The position numbers and the translations under genes were made by a program. This document shows positions 39,223 to 46,240 of a DNA stretch of 64,000 bases, piece after piece. The stretch is from positions 1 through 64,000 of IMG/VR virus record IMGVR_UViG_3300046616_000348; one strand, 5' to 3'. Numbering within the stretch: position 1 is the first letter of the stretch; each line of letters opens with the position of its first letter. Under the pieces are notes generated by a model. That model searched no databases, was not told where the DNA came from, and was given only the letters and a program-made list of their open reading frames with translations. The stretch comes from a virus.

Positions 39223-39453
39223 TCACAGCCCGGCGCTCCGCTCGAGGACCGCGCGCTTGCAGCGCTGCCAGGTCCGGTTTTCCATCGTGGTCAGTTTGGG
39301 GTCCGAGCGCCGGCGAAGGCGGGCGCGCAGGCGGCGCAGCAGGCTCTTCATGCGAGCCGGCACCAGTTTCCAGTGCTTGCCGCAGATCCACTCGGAGTAG
39401 GGCTCCTTGGTGGTGCGGCCGCAGAAGGGGACGAGGCAGGGGGTGCGCGCCAT
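39223..39453 (-). CDS. small Cys-rich, Arg-rich protein, 76 aa
   Basis: The product starts ARTPCLVPFCGRTT and has a further Cys in WICGKHWK; C, C, C and H spacing suggests a zinc knuckle. A very basic patch follows (LLRRLRARLRRRSD), and there is a second Cys late (WQRCKRAV). Nucleic-acid binding is plausible. It is coupled to the helicase gene (1-bp gap). Similar small proteins are common in alphaproteobacterial phages, in my experience. Confidence 0.6.
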   Translation of the reverse strand: MARTPCLVPFCGRTTKEPYSEWICGKHWKLVPARMKSLLRRLRARLRRRSDPKLTTMENRTWQRCKRAVLERSAGL

Positions 39454-40569
39454 TCACATCACCACCGTGATGCTGTCGGCCGCCCGGGTGACGCCGGTGT
39501 AGAGCCACCGGGCCGGCTGCTCGCGGGCGACGAAGCTCTCGTCGAACAGGTAGACGCTGTCCCACTGCGAGCCCTGCGACTTGTGGACGGTCAGCGCGTA
39601 GCCGTAGGTGAACTCCTCGTACTTCTTGCGCTGCTGCCAGGTGAACTCCTCCTGGCGGTCCTCGAAGAAGGCGAGGTTGGTGTTCACGGTGGCCTTCGCC
39701 ACGCGGCGGCCTGCGTCCTCCGGGGAGAGCAGCAGGGTCATGTCCCCGCGCTTCGCCGGCGTGACGTTGTCGACGCTGAAGAGCATGCCGTTGAGCAGCT
39801 TCTTCGTGTTGTTGTTCTTTAGGCAGACGACCTTGTCGCCGCGCTCCGGCATCTGGCCCGTCCGCCCCTTCAGGGAGCGGATGCGGGTGTTGTAGGACTG
39901 CCGGGTCTTGTTGGTGCCGACGAGCACCTGGTCGGCGAGCAGGACTTCCTGCCGGTCGATGGCGTCGCGCCTGATCACCTTCGAGCTGCCGTAGGTGCCA
40001 TAGTCGAGCCCGCCACCCTCGCGGATGTCGATCGACATCTGGATGATCGGGCTGTCCTTTGCCTGCCGATGGATGTCGGTGAGCATGATGTCGGGGGTGT
40101 TCTCGGGCGCCGTGAAGAAGCCCGCGCCCTTAACCGGGGGCAGCTGGAAGGGATCGCCGAGGACCAGCACCTTCTTGCCGAAGGAGAGGAGGTCCATCGC
40201 GAGGGTGCTGTCGACCATCGACACTTCGTCGATGATGACGAGATCGGCAGCGCGCACCGCCGACTCGTCGTTCAGCAGCCACTTCGGCTCGCCGCCCTGC
40301 GACATCGGGCCATCGTCTTCCTGACGGTAGATCAGGCTGTGGATGGTCTGCGCGCCGGTGCACCCACGGCGGCGCATCACGAGCGCGGCCTTGCCGGTGA
40401 AGGCGGCGTATTCGACCTTGCCGGCGTCATCGGCGAGGTGCTTGGCGAGGGTGCTTTTGCCGGTGCCGGCCCAGCCGAACAACCGAAACACCTGGGAGGC
40501 GGATGGGTCCTTGAGCCACTTCGCAGCGGCGACGAGGGCGTCATCTTGTTGGGGCGACCACTTTGGCAT
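39454..40569 (-). CDS. SF1 DNA helicase (RecD/Dda-like)
   Basis: The 371-aa protein has the full SF1B set: Walker A GWAGTGKST (about 32-40), motif Ia AAFTGKAALVMRRRGC with TIHSLIY, Walker B VIIDEVSMVD, motif III LGDPFQLPPV, motif V/UvrD_C_2 LTVHKSQGSQWDSVYLF, and VI LYTGVTRA. Dda-type helicases drive recombination-dependent replication and remodel forks. It belongs to the leftward recombination block. Confidence 0.92.
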   Translation of the reverse strand: MPKWSPQQDDALVAAAKWLKDPSASQVFRLFGWAGTGKSTLAKHLADDAGKVEYAAFTGKAALVMRRRGCTGAQTIHSLIYRQEDDGPMSQGGEPKWLLNDESAVRAADLVIIDEVSMVDSTLAMDLLSFGKKVLVLGDPFQLPPVKGAGFFTAPENTPDIMLTDIHRQAKDSPIIQMSIDIREGGGLDYGTYGSSKVIRRDAIDRQEVLLADQVLVGTNKTRQSYNTRIRSLKGRTGQMPERGDKVVCLKNNNTKKLLNGMLFSVDNVTPAKRGDMTLLLSPEDAGRRVAKATVNTNLAFFEDRQEEFTWQQRKKYEEFTYGYALTVHKSQGSQWDSVYLFDESFVAREQPARWLYTGVTRAADSITVVM

Positions 40570-40812
40570 TTATGACCTCGGAAACATGGGGGCGAGCGCG
40601 TCGTCGATGACGGTCGCAACGAACTTCAGCTCTTCGTCGGACATCCCCTGGATCATCCGCGGAGTGACCGGCTGCAGGGCCACGGCGCGGTCCCCTGGAC
40701 GGCGGCGCTCGAGCCCTTTGTCGATTTCAAAGGCGTAGACGAACCCATCCGGAGAAGTGCTCACGGCGAAAATCCGATCGGTGTGATGGTGGGGGTGGCC
40801 GCGCCGTTGCAT
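40570..40812 (-). CDS. hypothetical protein, 80 aa
   Basis: The product has a His-rich N-terminus (MQRRGHPHHHTDRIFAVS) and a helical C-terminus (MIQGMSDEELKFVATVIDDA). No family is recognised. The start is weak: GAGGGC lies rather far upstream of 40812, and a later start would shorten it. It abuts the helicase gene. Confidence 0.45.
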   Translation of the reverse strand: MQRRGHPHHHTDRIFAVSTSPDGFVYAFEIDKGLERRRPGDRAVALQPVTPRMIQGMSDEELKFVATVIDDALAPMFPRS

Positions 40813-40873
40813 GCCGGCGCGGCCCTCGCAGCCGCTCTCCCGGGAGGAGGAAAGAGGCGGCTACGTCAGGAGC

Positions 40874-41194
40874 TTAAGCCTTGGGCTTGAAGCGCTCCCG
40901 GAACTCGTCGTCGGGTCGGGCGTATATCTTCCCACCCTCCTCGACATAGATGGTGAGCCGGTCGCCCTCTTTGATCGGCTGGGAGGTCTGGACCTCCACG
41001 CCGGTGTGCTTCACAGCGAAGTCACCGGGCCGGTGCACGTGATCAAACAATGGGAGGTCGTAGGCGTTGCGAAGAAGCTCAACCGCAGCGGCAAACACGT
41101 CCTGTGTGCCCTGGGTGAAGTAACGGCTCTTCGAATAGCCGGTCAGCTCTTCGATCACCCGTGACGTTGAAATCTCCAGCTTCCCCTCAGTCAT
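40874..41194 (-). CDS. hypothetical protein, 106 aa
   Basis: The product starts MTEGKLEISTSRVIEELTGY, has a helical core (TQDVFAAAVELLRNAYDLPL) and a β-rich region (GVEVQTSQPIKEGDRLTIYV). The ATG at 41194 overlaps the upstream gene's last codons through ATGACTGA. No known domain. It sits between the helicase and nuclease genes, so a DNA-metabolism accessory role is possible. Confidence 0.55.
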   Translation of the reverse strand: MTEGKLEISTSRVIEELTGYSKSRYFTQGTQDVFAAAVELLRNAYDLPLFDHVHRPGDFAVKHTGVEVQTSQPIKEGDRLTIYVEEGGKIYARPDDEFRERFKPKA

Positions 41195-41555
41195 TTTTTT
41201 GGAACCTTCTGTTCATCCGCGCCAAGCGCAAAACCTTGGCTGCCTCTTCAAAATTGCCGCTCACTGCATAGAGCAGCCGTGAAACTTTAACGGGATCGAC
41301 CGATTGTCGCTCCCAGAAGACCCGCTCGCTCATCGAATGTTGTTCGCGGTGCAGGTCGGGGTGGAGTGGAACCACGTATTCGTCATCGGGTTTTTCTCCC
41401 ATGCCGGTGGCCGGTTTGCCGTTCGCCAGATCCCCGTAGCGGATGTGGCAGGCCTCGACCGGGGTGCGTCCGGTGAGCAGGCACGGCAGGGTCCGGATGA
41501 ACTCCAAATGCCTATCGTCGCGAATGCGCGGTCGACGTTTTCCAATACCGGTCAT
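41187..41555 (-). CDS. DUF968-like putative HNH-type nuclease
   Basis: The 122-aa protein begins RDDRHLEFIRTLPCLLTGRT, then VEACHIRYGDL, GMGEKPDDEYVVPLHPDLHR and EQHSMSERVFW. The conserved Cys, ACHIR, PL...HREQH and F(W) elements are those of the DUF968 / P1 Ref-like recombination nucleases with a treble-clef metal fold. It lies between exonuclease and helicase genes and overlaps the exonuclease stop by 1 bp. Confidence 0.7.
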   Translation of the reverse strand: MTGIGKRRPRIRDDRHLEFIRTLPCLLTGRTPVEACHIRYGDLANGKPATGMGEKPDDEYVVPLHPDLHREQHSMSERVFWERQSVDPVKVSRLLYAVSGNFEEAAKVLRLARMNRRFQKND

Positions 41556-42259
41556 TAGAAACCCCGATCTGTGAGGTGCATCAGCGCAACCTCTCGGGTG
41601 TCCTGGTCGATCCGGTCAGCCTCGAAGGCCATCCATTTCAGGTAGTCGGTCGGGACGTCCGCCCAGCGGGCTCCCTTGTGCTTGTTGCCGAACTCGCATG
41701 TCGGCTGATGCACGGGCTGCGACGACCAGAGGAGCAGCTCCTCGAGCGTGACCTTGGCGAGCATCCGGACGAGGATGTGGGCGGTCACATGGACGTCGGC
41801 AGCGGCACGGTGGGGAGGCATAGACAGCACGGGGTCGACGGCAAGGCCGAGGTGATAACGGAGGCCCTGGTTCGAGTGCGTCGGCGCAGAGGGGATCATC
41901 CTCTTTGCGCATTTATATGAACACACCCACTGCGACCCCGGTGGGGTTTTAACGAAATGCATATCGAAGCGGCGGTTGTGGGAGGCGAAGACCGTTTCCG
42001 GTCCGCAGCCTTCAGTCGCAAACTCCACAACCGCCGCAGGCACGGGAGCCCCAAGCACGTCGGCATCCACAATGTGGTGGACGGCCGACGCCTGCGCCGG
42101 GATCGGGCAGCAGGGATTGGCGAGCATGGCCCGAGGAGCTGAGATCGTCAGCGTATTCAGGTCGATGTCGCACCACGCGGCCTCCACGAGCCGAGCCCCA
42201 GGATCGTCCTGGAAGCCGGTGGTTTCTGCGTCGATCACCCGCATTCGCGAGAAGGGCAT
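41555..42259 (-). CDS. DEDDh 3'-5' exonuclease with DUF3820-like C-terminus
   Basis: The 234-aa protein has the DnaQ-type motifs: Exo I VIDAETTG (about 9-15), Exo II ASHNRRFDMHFV (about 92-103) and Exo III HRAAADVHVTAHI (about 148-160). The C-terminal segment (FGNKHKGARWADVPTDYLKW) resembles the DUF3820 module attached to many phage exonucleases. It probably trims DNA ends in recombination or proofreads. Its promoter region (42260-42388) is AT-rich but no clear operator copy is seen there. Confidence 0.88.
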   Translation of the reverse strand: MPFSRMRVIDAETTGFQDDPGARLVEAAWCDIDLNTLTISAPRAMLANPCCPIPAQASAVHHIVDADVLGAPVPAAVVEFATEGCGPETVFASHNRRFDMHFVKTPPGSQWVCSYKCAKRMIPSAPTHSNQGLRYHLGLAVDPVLSMPPHRAAADVHVTAHILVRMLAKVTLEELLLWSSQPVHQPTCEFGNKHKGARWADVPTDYLKWMAFEADRIDQDTREVALMHLTDRGF

Positions 42260-42388
42260 TGGAGCACCCGATTTGACAAATTTTGGCGTTGGTTCCTCTG
42301 ATCGCCCACGAAAAACGTGAACGTCAGGAGAACATCGAGGAATGAATACCTATGCTTTAATGCACAAGTCTAGGGACAAATTCCTAGT

Positions 42389-43435
42389 TCATTCGTCATG
42401 GTAGCCGTTGAGCCAGACCTGCGCGGCCTGCTCGGACAGCCCCTCGGGAGGGGTCGGTTCGCCACCGGAAGCCTTGAACTGCTTGCCCTGCGAGAACAGC
42501 GCGTCGAGCTCTTCGTCGGTCAGCTTAGGCGTCTCGACGGTGCCGGTTTCCACAGACTTATCCCCAGCCGGAAGGGCGCCGCGCTTCGCGGCATCGCCCA
42601 GCGGATCGTAATCCTTGTCGACGGCCTTCTTGTCCGGGGCGAACATCTCCTCGACCGTCACCTCGCTGGAGCGCAGGCTCTGGAACATGCCCCGCAGGGT
42701 CACGAGGTTCTCAGCCGTCACCTGGGTCAGGCTGTCCACGCCGAGATGCTCGAGGAGCTGCTCGGGCTTCACGCCATAGATACCGAACGCCTTGACCGCG
42801 TCCTCGCGGCGCTGGGGCAGGGTATCGGCGTCGCCGGCGATCAGACGACGGGCAGCCTGGTAGGCCGGGCGATAGATGCTCCGGGGGATGCCGGCCAGGA
42901 TGGCATTGCGCTTGGCAATGGCGCACGCGGCGTTGCCGGTGACGATGATCATGTCGTCGGAGAAGATGCCGCCGCTCCTGGTCGAGATGCGCCTACGCAC
43001 CGTCGCCTTCGAGGCGGAGTTGGTCTCCAGGTCGAGGAACATGCCCTCGGCCTCGACGTACTTCTCGGCACGGTTGACCTCGACGATGTGCGCCTCGTAG
43101 CGGCAGTTGCCGTACTTCTGCGCGGCGATCTCAGCGAGACGGATGCTCGGCCCCTCGATCGCCTTGTTCTCCTCGTCGTCGCCACCGCTGCGCTTCTGGT
43201 TCTTCTTGCCGCGCACCAGAGCGTAGAGGCACTCGGCAGCAGCCTCCTCGTCGATCGTGGCGAGGGCCGTGATCTTGGCGATCACGGCGATCTCGTCGCG
43301 CGGGTGGGCACGGGCCGCGTCCAGCTGCATCTGCAGCGAGGAGGCCGAGACCAGCGCCGAGCCGGTTGGGCGATTGGCAGGCAAATTGGGTTCGCGCACC
43401 GGGACGATGTCCCGGCCTTCATCGTAGTCCTGCAT
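42389..43435 (-). CDS. candidate single-strand annealing / recombination protein
   Basis: The 348-aa protein has a conserved-looking core near residues 90-200: GPSIRLAEIAAQKYGNCRYE, then ATVRRRISTRSGGIFSDDMI and AKRNAILAGIPRSIYRPAYQ. The C-terminal third is acidic and probably disordered. It is encoded immediately downstream of a RecE-like exonuclease. In phages such a pair is usually exonuclease plus annealing protein, so I infer an annealase. It does not show RecT, Erf or Rad52 signatures, so the fold could be a less common type. The start at 43435 avoids overlap with the exonuclease gene. Confidence 0.55.
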   Translation of the reverse strand: MQDYDEGRDIVPVREPNLPANRPTGSALVSASSLQMQLDAARAHPRDEIAVIAKITALATIDEEAAAECLYALVRGKKNQKRSGGDDEENKAIEGPSIRLAEIAAQKYGNCRYEAHIVEVNRAEKYVEAEGMFLDLETNSASKATVRRRISTRSGGIFSDDMIIVTGNAACAIAKRNAILAGIPRSIYRPAYQAARRLIAGDADTLPQRREDAVKAFGIYGVKPEQLLEHLGVDSLTQVTAENLVTLRGMFQSLRSSEVTVEEMFAPDKKAVDKDYDPLGDAAKRGALPAGDKSVETGTVETPKLTDEELDALFSQGKQFKASGGEPTPPEGLSEQAAQVWLNGYHDE

Positions 43436-43445
43436 GGGGAGCCCC

Positions 43446-44510
43446 TTAGCTATAGATGCCGAAATTGGCGGGGAAATCGCTGTCGTCGAGCACGAGCACA
43501 TCGGGCTCGGGCATCCAGTCCTTGTCGTCGCCGAACTGCTGAACCATCGACTTGTAGATGTGGATGGCGTGCTCGATCTCGCGGGCTGCCGCCTCGAAGA
43601 CGTGCAGCTCGTCGGGGAACTCGACCAGGGTGGACGTCGGCGCACCGGTCGCTTTGACCATCAGCCAAAGCCACTGGATGTTGTCCTTCTGGAACAGCAG
43701 GTCGACGAAGTTGTCCGTCGGCGGCTCGCCGTGGATGGCGAGCTGGCCGGCGAAGTAGAGCTCACGGGCTCGGGCAAAGCCCTTGCGGTAGGCGGCCGAC
43801 TGCAGGTCGTACCGGAAATCGCGGATGGCCTTGATGACGTTCTTCCGCGTCTCGCGCGGCCGCCACGGGCGGTACGACTTCAGGTCGACGAACAGGCCGG
43901 GGTAGACGTAGTCGAAGCGGCACTTCAGGCGGACGCCGTCGTGCTCGTAGAACAGCGAGACTTCGGGCGAGCCGCCGTAGAAGGCGCCGTCGTCCATCAC
44001 GCCGGCGAGCTTCTGGTGCCGGGTCATCCACTCGATCGCGAGCTGGATCTCCTTCGCCATCTTCGCGGTGATGCCGGTGACGCCTTCGGTGAGGCTATCC
44101 TCGAACTGCTGCTTGATCACGTCCCAGATCGGCTGGGTGGCGTCGGCCTCGCGGATCAGCTTCACGCGATCGGCCTTCGTCTTCGTGCCGCGGGTGCTGA
44201 CGCCGTTCTCGGCCAGCCACAGCTTCACGTCCTTGTCGGTGACGATCAGGTTCTTGAAGGTCTTCGGATCGGGGGCGACGCGGTACTTTGCGTCGAACAC
44301 CTCGCGGCCCTCGAGGGTGCGGGCATGGAATGCCGAGCCCCAAGTCTTCTCGTAGCTCTCGGTTTCCTCGGCTGGGTAAAGCCGGTCGAACTGGAACTGG
44401 ATCGGGTCGTTGAAAACGGCCTTGAGGCCGGTCGACCCGAGTGCTGGGTCAGCATGGTAGACGTCGTCAGGAAGGCCGAAATGAAGGCCCAATGGGAGAA
44501 GGTTTGCCAA
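43446..44510 (-). CDS. PD-(D/E)XK exonuclease (RecE/exonuclease VIII-like, DUF3799 type)
   Basis: The 354-aa protein opens with FGLPDDVYHADPALGSTGLK, the typical start of DUF3799 nucleases. WGSAFHARTLEG carries the conserved His. The catalytic core is SPEVSLFYEHDGVRLKCRFD then YVYPGLFVDLKSYRP, giving the E...D...DxK constellation. It should make 3' overhangs for the annealing protein encoded next. It is the first gene of the leftward early operon, directly after the operator-rich region 44540-44633. Confidence 0.88.
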   Translation of the reverse strand: MANLLPLGLHFGLPDDVYHADPALGSTGLKAVFNDPIQFQFDRLYPAEETESYEKTWGSAFHARTLEGREVFDAKYRVAPDPKTFKNLIVTDKDVKLWLAENGVSTRGTKTKADRVKLIREADATQPIWDVIKQQFEDSLTEGVTGITAKMAKEIQLAIEWMTRHQKLAGVMDDGAFYGGSPEVSLFYEHDGVRLKCRFDYVYPGLFVDLKSYRPWRPRETRKNVIKAIRDFRYDLQSAAYRKGFARARELYFAGQLAIHGEPPTDNFVDLLFQKDNIQWLWLMVKATGAPTSTLVEFPDELHVFEAAAREIEHAIHIYKSMVQQFGDDKDWMPEPDVLVLDDSDFPANFGIYS

Positions 44511-44539
44511 GGTCCGCCGCCAACGGTTTTGTGCTGCGC

Positions 44540-44556
44540 TTATTCACAGCGAATAA
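44540..44556. promoter_or_regulatory. operator OL1
   Basis: TTATTCACAGCGAATAA is the most symmetrical copy of the operator family (perfect 6-bp arms TTATTC/GAATAA, 5-bp centre). It lies 30 bp upstream of the exonuclease start, within the transcribed leader or core promoter of the leftward early operon. Confidence 0.7.
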
Positions 44557-44560
44557 TCGC

Positions 44561-44589
44561 AAGCTACCGATGATGACCCACCCCGTCAA
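44561..44589 (-). promoter_or_regulatory. candidate left early promoter (pL-like)
   Basis: On the minus strand TTGACG (44589-44584) is followed 17 bp later by TAGCTT (44566-44561). The -35 box is good and the -10 poor. The -35 box touches OL2 (44587-44603) and OL1 lies just past the -10, so repressor would block it. Transcription would enter the exonuclease gene. Confidence 0.45.
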
Positions 44590-44603
44590 TACGCAACGTA
44601 TAA
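44587..44603. promoter_or_regulatory. operator OL2
   Basis: CAATACGCAACGTATAA shares the core CGCAACGTATAA with the copies at 189-205 and 45482-45498. Its left flank CGTCAATACG is identical to the int-leader copy and, inverted, to OR1. It overlaps the TTGACG -35 box of the leftward promoter. Confidence 0.7.
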
Positions 44604-44616
44604 GTTTGTTAGAATT

Positions 44617-44633
44617 TTATCCACAACGCATAA
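44617..44633. promoter_or_regulatory. operator OL3
   Basis: TTATCCACAACGCATAA has 14 of 17 matches to the left-end copy. Read rightward, TTGTTA (44606-44611) and CATAAA (44629-44634) around it form a weak 17-bp-spaced promoter pointing toward the 3' end of the repressor gene, with no rightward gene before 45532. Confidence 0.65.
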
Positions 44634-44699
44634 ACCAGCCTTGACCGGTCACGCGCGTTCGCGGAGTATGGTTACAGACCTATCCGATAGAATGGAGAG

Positions 44700-44731
44700 G
44701 GGGAGGGGGGTGCTAGAGCACCCCTCTCCCC
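44700..44731. terminator. long hairpin between repressor end and OL region
   Basis: GGGGAGGGGGGTGCT (44700-44714) pairs with AGCACCCCTCTCCCC (44717-44731) with one mismatch. It is very stable and lies 44 bp past the repressor stop. T runs are poor on either side, so it may act as a mRNA 3' end or processing signal rather than a strict intrinsic terminator. Confidence 0.55.
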
Positions 44732-44774
44732 TTTCCACGAACAGTAGTAAATAACTGATAGAATTGTCAGTAGG

Positions 44775-45416
44775 CTACAGCGCGCGATAAAGCGCCTCGA
44801 CTTGCCCGAGCAAGCGGCCATCTTCACCCAGCGACACGCCGTCAATCTCAGCGTTGCTGGAGCGCAGCACAAGTGTCCAAGAACCTTCGACCTGGACGCA
44901 CTGCGCCGGGACTAGTTGTCGCAGCTGTCCGCCGAACCCTGTGCGTTCGCAGATGCAGAGCGTATTGGGGGCAGCTTCCTCGACCTCTCGCACCAGCAGG
45001 TAGTCACCTGCGGAGTAGTTGGCCCAGTCCGTGTCCTCCGAGACGCCTACAGCAAACCAGTTCGCATCGGGCCCGCCGGCCACGACGGTGATCTGCAACG
45101 AATCTGCAACAGCGGCATGGATGTCTATGGGCTTCCGTTCCTCCCAGTGGGTGAGGGATATGGTTCCCACCACCGGAGTGCCCCGCATCCCGTCGGACTT
45201 GGGCACTAGGTCGCCCGTCCCGGTGAGTAGCCACTCGAGGGAGACGGCGAATCGTTTGGCGTAAATGGTTGCGTCTTCAACAGAAAATGCCCGGCCACCG
45301 TTTTCGTGGGCGGAATATGTCGGCACTGAAACGCCTAAACGGCGTGCCGCTGCGGATGCAGATGTGAAGCCCGCTGCAATGCGAGCCTGCCTAAGTCTTT
45401 GAGCGCGTTGAGGCAT
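44775..45416 (-). CDS. cI: CI-type repressor with degenerate S24/LexA-like C-terminus
   Basis: The 213-aa protein has an N-terminal XRE helix-turn-helix (RIAAGFTSASAAARRLGVSV, about 11-30; the next residues PTYSAHENGG complete it). The C-terminal domain resembles LexA/CI dimerisation domains (NWFAVGVSEDTDWANYSAGD then YLLVREVEE). The usual catalytic GDSM..P is replaced by GVSEDTDW and no clear partner Lys is visible, so self-cleavage is uncertain. AGAGGATC precedes the ATG. It probably keeps lysogeny by binding the operators at 44540-44633, 45458-45498, 35204-35220 and 189-205. Confidence 0.85.
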   Translation of the reverse strand: MPQRAQRLRQARIAAGFTSASAAARRLGVSVPTYSAHENGGRAFSVEDATIYAKRFAVSLEWLLTGTGDLVPKSDGMRGTPVVGTISLTHWEERKPIDIHAAVADSLQITVVAGGPDANWFAVGVSEDTDWANYSAGDYLLVREVEEAAPNTLCICERTGFGGQLRQLVPAQCVQVEGSWTLVLRSSNAEIDGVSLGEDGRLLGQVEALYRAL

Positions 45417-45457
45417 TCCCGATCCTCTGATTTCCGCGTTGAATATACGCGAGGCAT

Positions 45458-45474
45458 TTATGCATGTCGTATTG
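45458..45474. promoter_or_regulatory. operator OR1
   Basis: TTATGCATGTCGTATTG, inverted, is CAATACGACATGCATAA, close to OL2. Its right half overlaps the TTGACG -35 box of the rightward promoter. Its centre is 24 bp from that of OR2, just over two helical turns, which suits cooperative binding. Confidence 0.65.
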
Positions 45475-45500
45475 ACGAGCTTTATACGTTGCGAATAAGG
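45472..45500 (+). promoter_or_regulatory. rightward early promoter (pR-like)
   Basis: TTGACG (45472-45477) is followed by a weak -10 (ATAAGG at 45495-45500, 17-bp spacing). OR1 overlaps the -35 box and OR2 fills the spacer. It would drive cro and the replication genes to 52.7 kb. Confidence 0.5.
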
Positions 45501-45509
45501 TTTGGTTGC
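45481..45509 (-). promoter_or_regulatory. repressor maintenance promoter (pRM-like)
   Basis: On the minus strand a good -10, TATAAA (45486-45481), lies inside the OR2 repeat with a poor -35 (GCAACC at 45509-45504). The repressor ATG is about 65 bp further. A strong -10 with weak -35 is typical for a promoter needing activation or giving low constant expression. Confidence 0.4.
45482..45498. promoter_or_regulatory. operator OR2
   Basis: TTATACGTTGCGAATAA, inverted, is TTATTCGCAACGTATAA, one base different from the left-end operator at 189-205. It lies in the spacer of the rightward promoter and covers the leftward -10 box. Confidence 0.7.
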
Positions 45510-45531
45510 ATCCGAACCGGAGAAATACCTC

Positions 45532-45768
45532 GTGACAAACGAAACTCAGACACTGGGAACGCGGATTAGGACCGCCCGCCAGGGTCTCGGTTGGGGGCAG
45601 GTGGATCTCGCCAAGCATGTCGGCGTGACCCAGGCGACCGTTTCCCGCATCGAGAGCGGCGGCAAGTTCTCGACGTTGGTGGGTCGCGCATTCGAGACGT
45701 TCCTTGCTGACGCTGCATCTGGGGCGATCGCTCCGGCTGCGGAGCCGGCGCCTGCCAACCCCTCCTGA
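45532..45768 (+). CDS. cro: Cro-like XRE regulator
   Basis: The 78-aa protein is an XRE helix-turn-helix (TRIRTARQGLGWGQVDLAKH, then GVTQATVSRIESGGKF) with an Ala/Pro-rich tail. It is divergent to the repressor, the standard cI/cro layout. A GTG at 45532 is preceded by GGAG (9 nt), so it is preferred over the TTG at 45502, which would put coding sequence close behind the operator. It probably binds the same operators and shuts off repressor synthesis. Confidence 0.82.
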   Translation: MTNETQTLGTRIRTARQGLGWGQVDLAKHVGVTQATVSRIESGGKFSTLVGRAFETFLADAASGAIAPAAEPAPANPS

Positions 45769-45838
45769 CGCCAACCAGTATCCGCTTCTGCGCGGAGCAT
45801 CTTCCCCACCGTCGGGACAAATTGCCGGAGAGCAACCC

Positions 45839-46231
45839 ATGATGATGACCACCTCGATCTCATTACCGACCACCGCGGCCGCCGATGACCTCGTGACGGC
45901 GACGGCGTGGGTAGAAGGTTTGGAGCGGCGTTTCGCTGCATCCTACGGTTTCTCGAAGGTCGACGCCTGGAAGGCGATCGCCGAGGGCGACAAACAACTC
46001 ACCGTCGGAGCTGTCGAGGGTATTGCCCGTCGGCGCGTCAAGGACGTCTCCACGCGCATCTACCGCGCGCTGCAGAACGTCTTCATCCAGGAACTCACGA
46101 AAGAGATGAAGGGCTTGGAGAGTGAACTTGAGGCAGCTCGGCGCGCTGGTTTGCGCATGGATCCGAGCACGATCGCAGAGGCGCAAGCTGCGCTCACTCA
46201 CGCGCGGCACGTCCTCCACGCCACCCATTAG
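45839..46231 (+). CDS. hypothetical early protein, 130 aa
   Basis: The gene starts at the ATG 45839 (MMMTTSISLPTT) behind GGAGAGC; the frame upstream of it is a shadow of cro. The middle is basic and mixed helical (WVEGLERRFAASYGFSKVDA, then AVEGIARRRVKDVSTRIYRA), the C-terminal part a coiled coil. It occupies the position of a CII-like or other delayed-early regulator, and a DNA-binding role is possible, but no known helix-turn-helix is evident. Confidence 0.6.
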   Translation: MMMTTSISLPTTAAADDLVTATAWVEGLERRFAASYGFSKVDAWKAIAEGDKQLTVGAVEGIARRRVKDVSTRIYRALQNVFIQELTKEMKGLESELEAARRAGLRMDPSTIAEAQAALTHARHVLHATH

Positions 46232-46240
46232 CAGGAAGCT

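Noticed and set aside
41185-41200. A run of seven A (CCAAAAAAATGACTGA on the minus strand) as a possible -1 slippery site fusing two genes
   Set aside because: A -1 slip would read TGA at once. The downstream gene is in the +1 frame and simply starts at the overlapping ATG, so coupling by overlap explains it.
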